A DNA stretch of 64,000 bases from Chitinophagales bacterium (GTDB taxonomy: Bacteria > Bacteroidota > Bacteroidia > Chitinophagales > Saprospiraceae), in assembly GCA_022360175.1 (NCBI GenBank), contig JAKSDI010000131.1:56100-120099 (forward strand), written 5' to 3'. Under the pieces are notes generated by a model that made no database searches, was not told the origin of the DNA, and saw nothing but the letters and a program-made list of their open reading frames with translations. The first letter of the stretch is position 1, and every line of letters begins with the position of its first letter. Position numbers and translations under genes: made by a program. This document shows positions 63,269 to 64,000 of the stretch, one piece after another.

Positions 63269-63826
63269 ATGATTATGGAACAAAAACATATACTTACATT
63301 AACCTTCATCACCGTAGCTCTTTTTTGGGCCATTATTACATTCAATTCTGCTGTATCGGCACTACCTTTTAATCCTTTGTCGGGCTCTAAGGTAGAATCG
63401 GTAAAATATAGTCTTGTTCTGCCACAAGGATGGGCATTCTTTACACGTAGCCCACGAGAAGATCAATACTATGCTTATAAAATGAAAGGTGGTGAACTCA
63501 AATCAATACTACATACTAATTCAAGTTATAAGAATGCATTTGGATTTACACGTAATGTACGGAAGAGAGGAGTGGAAATGGGAGGTTTGATAGAGCAGTT
63601 GACCCACAAAACCTGGCTTAAATGCCCGGATGGAGTATTGAAAGACTGTATTACCACCAATGATTCAATAACAACTATCCAGTTAGTAAATACAGCACAT
63701 CACCCGACTTATTGTGGGGAAGTCTGGTTGGAAAGAAAACCTCTGGTGCCTTGGGCCTGGAGCCGTGCAGAGAATCCTGTTAACATGCCTAGTGAATTTA
63801 TTAAAATCAATGTATCATGCAACTAA
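63269..63826 (+). CDS. sdpA: SdpA-family antimicrobial peptide system protein
   Basis: 185 residues. One N-terminal membrane helix (about 9-30) is followed by an extracytoplasmic domain that opens VKYSLVLPQGWAFFTRSPRE, the W-FFTR-PRE motif typical of SdpA. Later Cys residues in WLKCPDGVLKDCITT and the final VSCN could form disulfides. In B. subtilis SdpA and SdpB are both needed to release active SDP toxin from SdpC. The gene overlaps the next, SdpB-like, frame by 10 nt. A second Met at 63275 is also possible as start. Confidence 0.82.
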   Translation: MIMEQKHILTLTFITVALFWAIITFNSAVSALPFNPLSGSKVESVKYSLVLPQGWAFFTRSPREDQYYAYKMKGGELKSILHTNSSYKNAFGFTRNVRKRGVEMGGLIEQLTHKTWLKCPDGVLKDCITTNDSITTIQLVNTAHHPTYCGEVWLERKPLVPWAWSRAENPVNMPSEFIKINVSCN

Positions 63827-64000
63827 TTAATAAGTTTGAACAGTTTGTAGATAATTTTTCAACGCAATGGAAATGGACCAATACTATTGGCATTGCAAGA
63901 ACAGTACTAGCAGTAGGTACGCTCATTACATTACTTTTCAATAACATATATGATCTGCTGGAGCCTCTCGGTATGAGAGCAGGAGTTTCTAACTTCTCAG
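63817..64000 (+). CDS. sdpB: SdpB-family membrane protein, C-terminus beyond window edge
   Basis: The frame starts at the ATG inside the last codons of the SdpA-family gene (10-nt overlap) and is open to the window end, about 61 residues. It reads MQLINKFEQFVDNFSTQWKW and continues TNTIGIARTVLAVGTLITLLFNNIY. The W-N-GIARTLLA-GTLLTLLFN pattern near the N-terminus marks SdpB-type (HTTM-domain) multipass membrane proteins. Position right after sdpA supports the call. Its family role is in maturation of the SDP peptide. Only the first membrane helix is visible here. Confidence 0.8.
   Translation, partial: MQLINKFEQFVDNFSTQWKWTNTIGIARTVLAVGTLITLLFNNIYDLLEPLGMRAGVSNFS

Overview
The window looks like a chromosomal segment of a gliding-type Bacteroidota, probably of the class Saprospiria. 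The placement rests on type IX secretion genes (porV, two porU-type genes, a PorP/SprF protein, gldJ), type A and type B T9SS C-terminal sorting domains, a Rho factor with a long Arg/Asp/Asn-rich N-terminal region, promoter boxes of the TAnnTTTG type and AT-rich intergenic DNA. The class-level call is an inference. No tRNA, rRNA, CRISPR array, transposase or phage gene was seen.

Layout. 1-11 kb: a truncated GT39-type membrane glycosyltransferase, a secreted TonB_C-like protein, a kinase pair (APH-like plus P-loop), a tandem universal stress protein, an unusual S9 peptidase fused to a SUMF1-like domain, a HAD phosphatase and an NtrY-like histidine kinase. 11-13.7 kb: a 162-bp MITE-like element, a small outer-membrane barrel, DUF2752 and Pmp3-like membrane proteins, and RNase P RNA. 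13.7-28.7 kb: the T9SS block porV, truncated porU paralog, full-length porU, PorP/SprF, gldJ, then murF and a degenerate arginase-fold protein. 28.8-40.3 kb: MscS channel, gabD, Dabb lipoprotein, rho, serS, YugP-like peptidase, frr, rpmH, HtrA protease and an HD protein. 40.3-56.4 kb: secreted proteins, namely an FG-GAP/T9SS protein, an 1819-residue adhesin with 16 Cys-containing repeats, a TonB-dependent receptor, two tandem DUF4331 proteins (only one with a sorting domain) and a TPR lipoprotein.

56.6-64 kb is the most interesting part: an SDP-type (sporulation-delaying-protein-like) antimicrobial system. It has four SdpC-family precursor genes, an SdpA-family gene, the start of an SdpB-family gene that runs off the right edge, an intact CPBP (glutamic) intramembrane protease, two candidate small peptides, and a divergent helical-repeat protein of unknown family. 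Two of the precursor genes share a structured 65-nt 5' leader with identical spacing to the start codon. In Bacillus subtilis SdpA and SdpB are needed to make the SDP toxin from SdpC. A locus with four divergent SdpC-like precursors sharing a leader peptide and a C-terminal motif but differing in their hydrophobic cores suggests a diversified toxin repertoire served by one maturation pair.

Several repeat families are scattered between genes: a two-hairpin palindromic element (three copies), an AGTTTAAACTCAAG inverted repeat (two copies), a degenerate ACTG-ending short repeat with a related perfect heptamer array, and a CTCCCTCAG hairpin.
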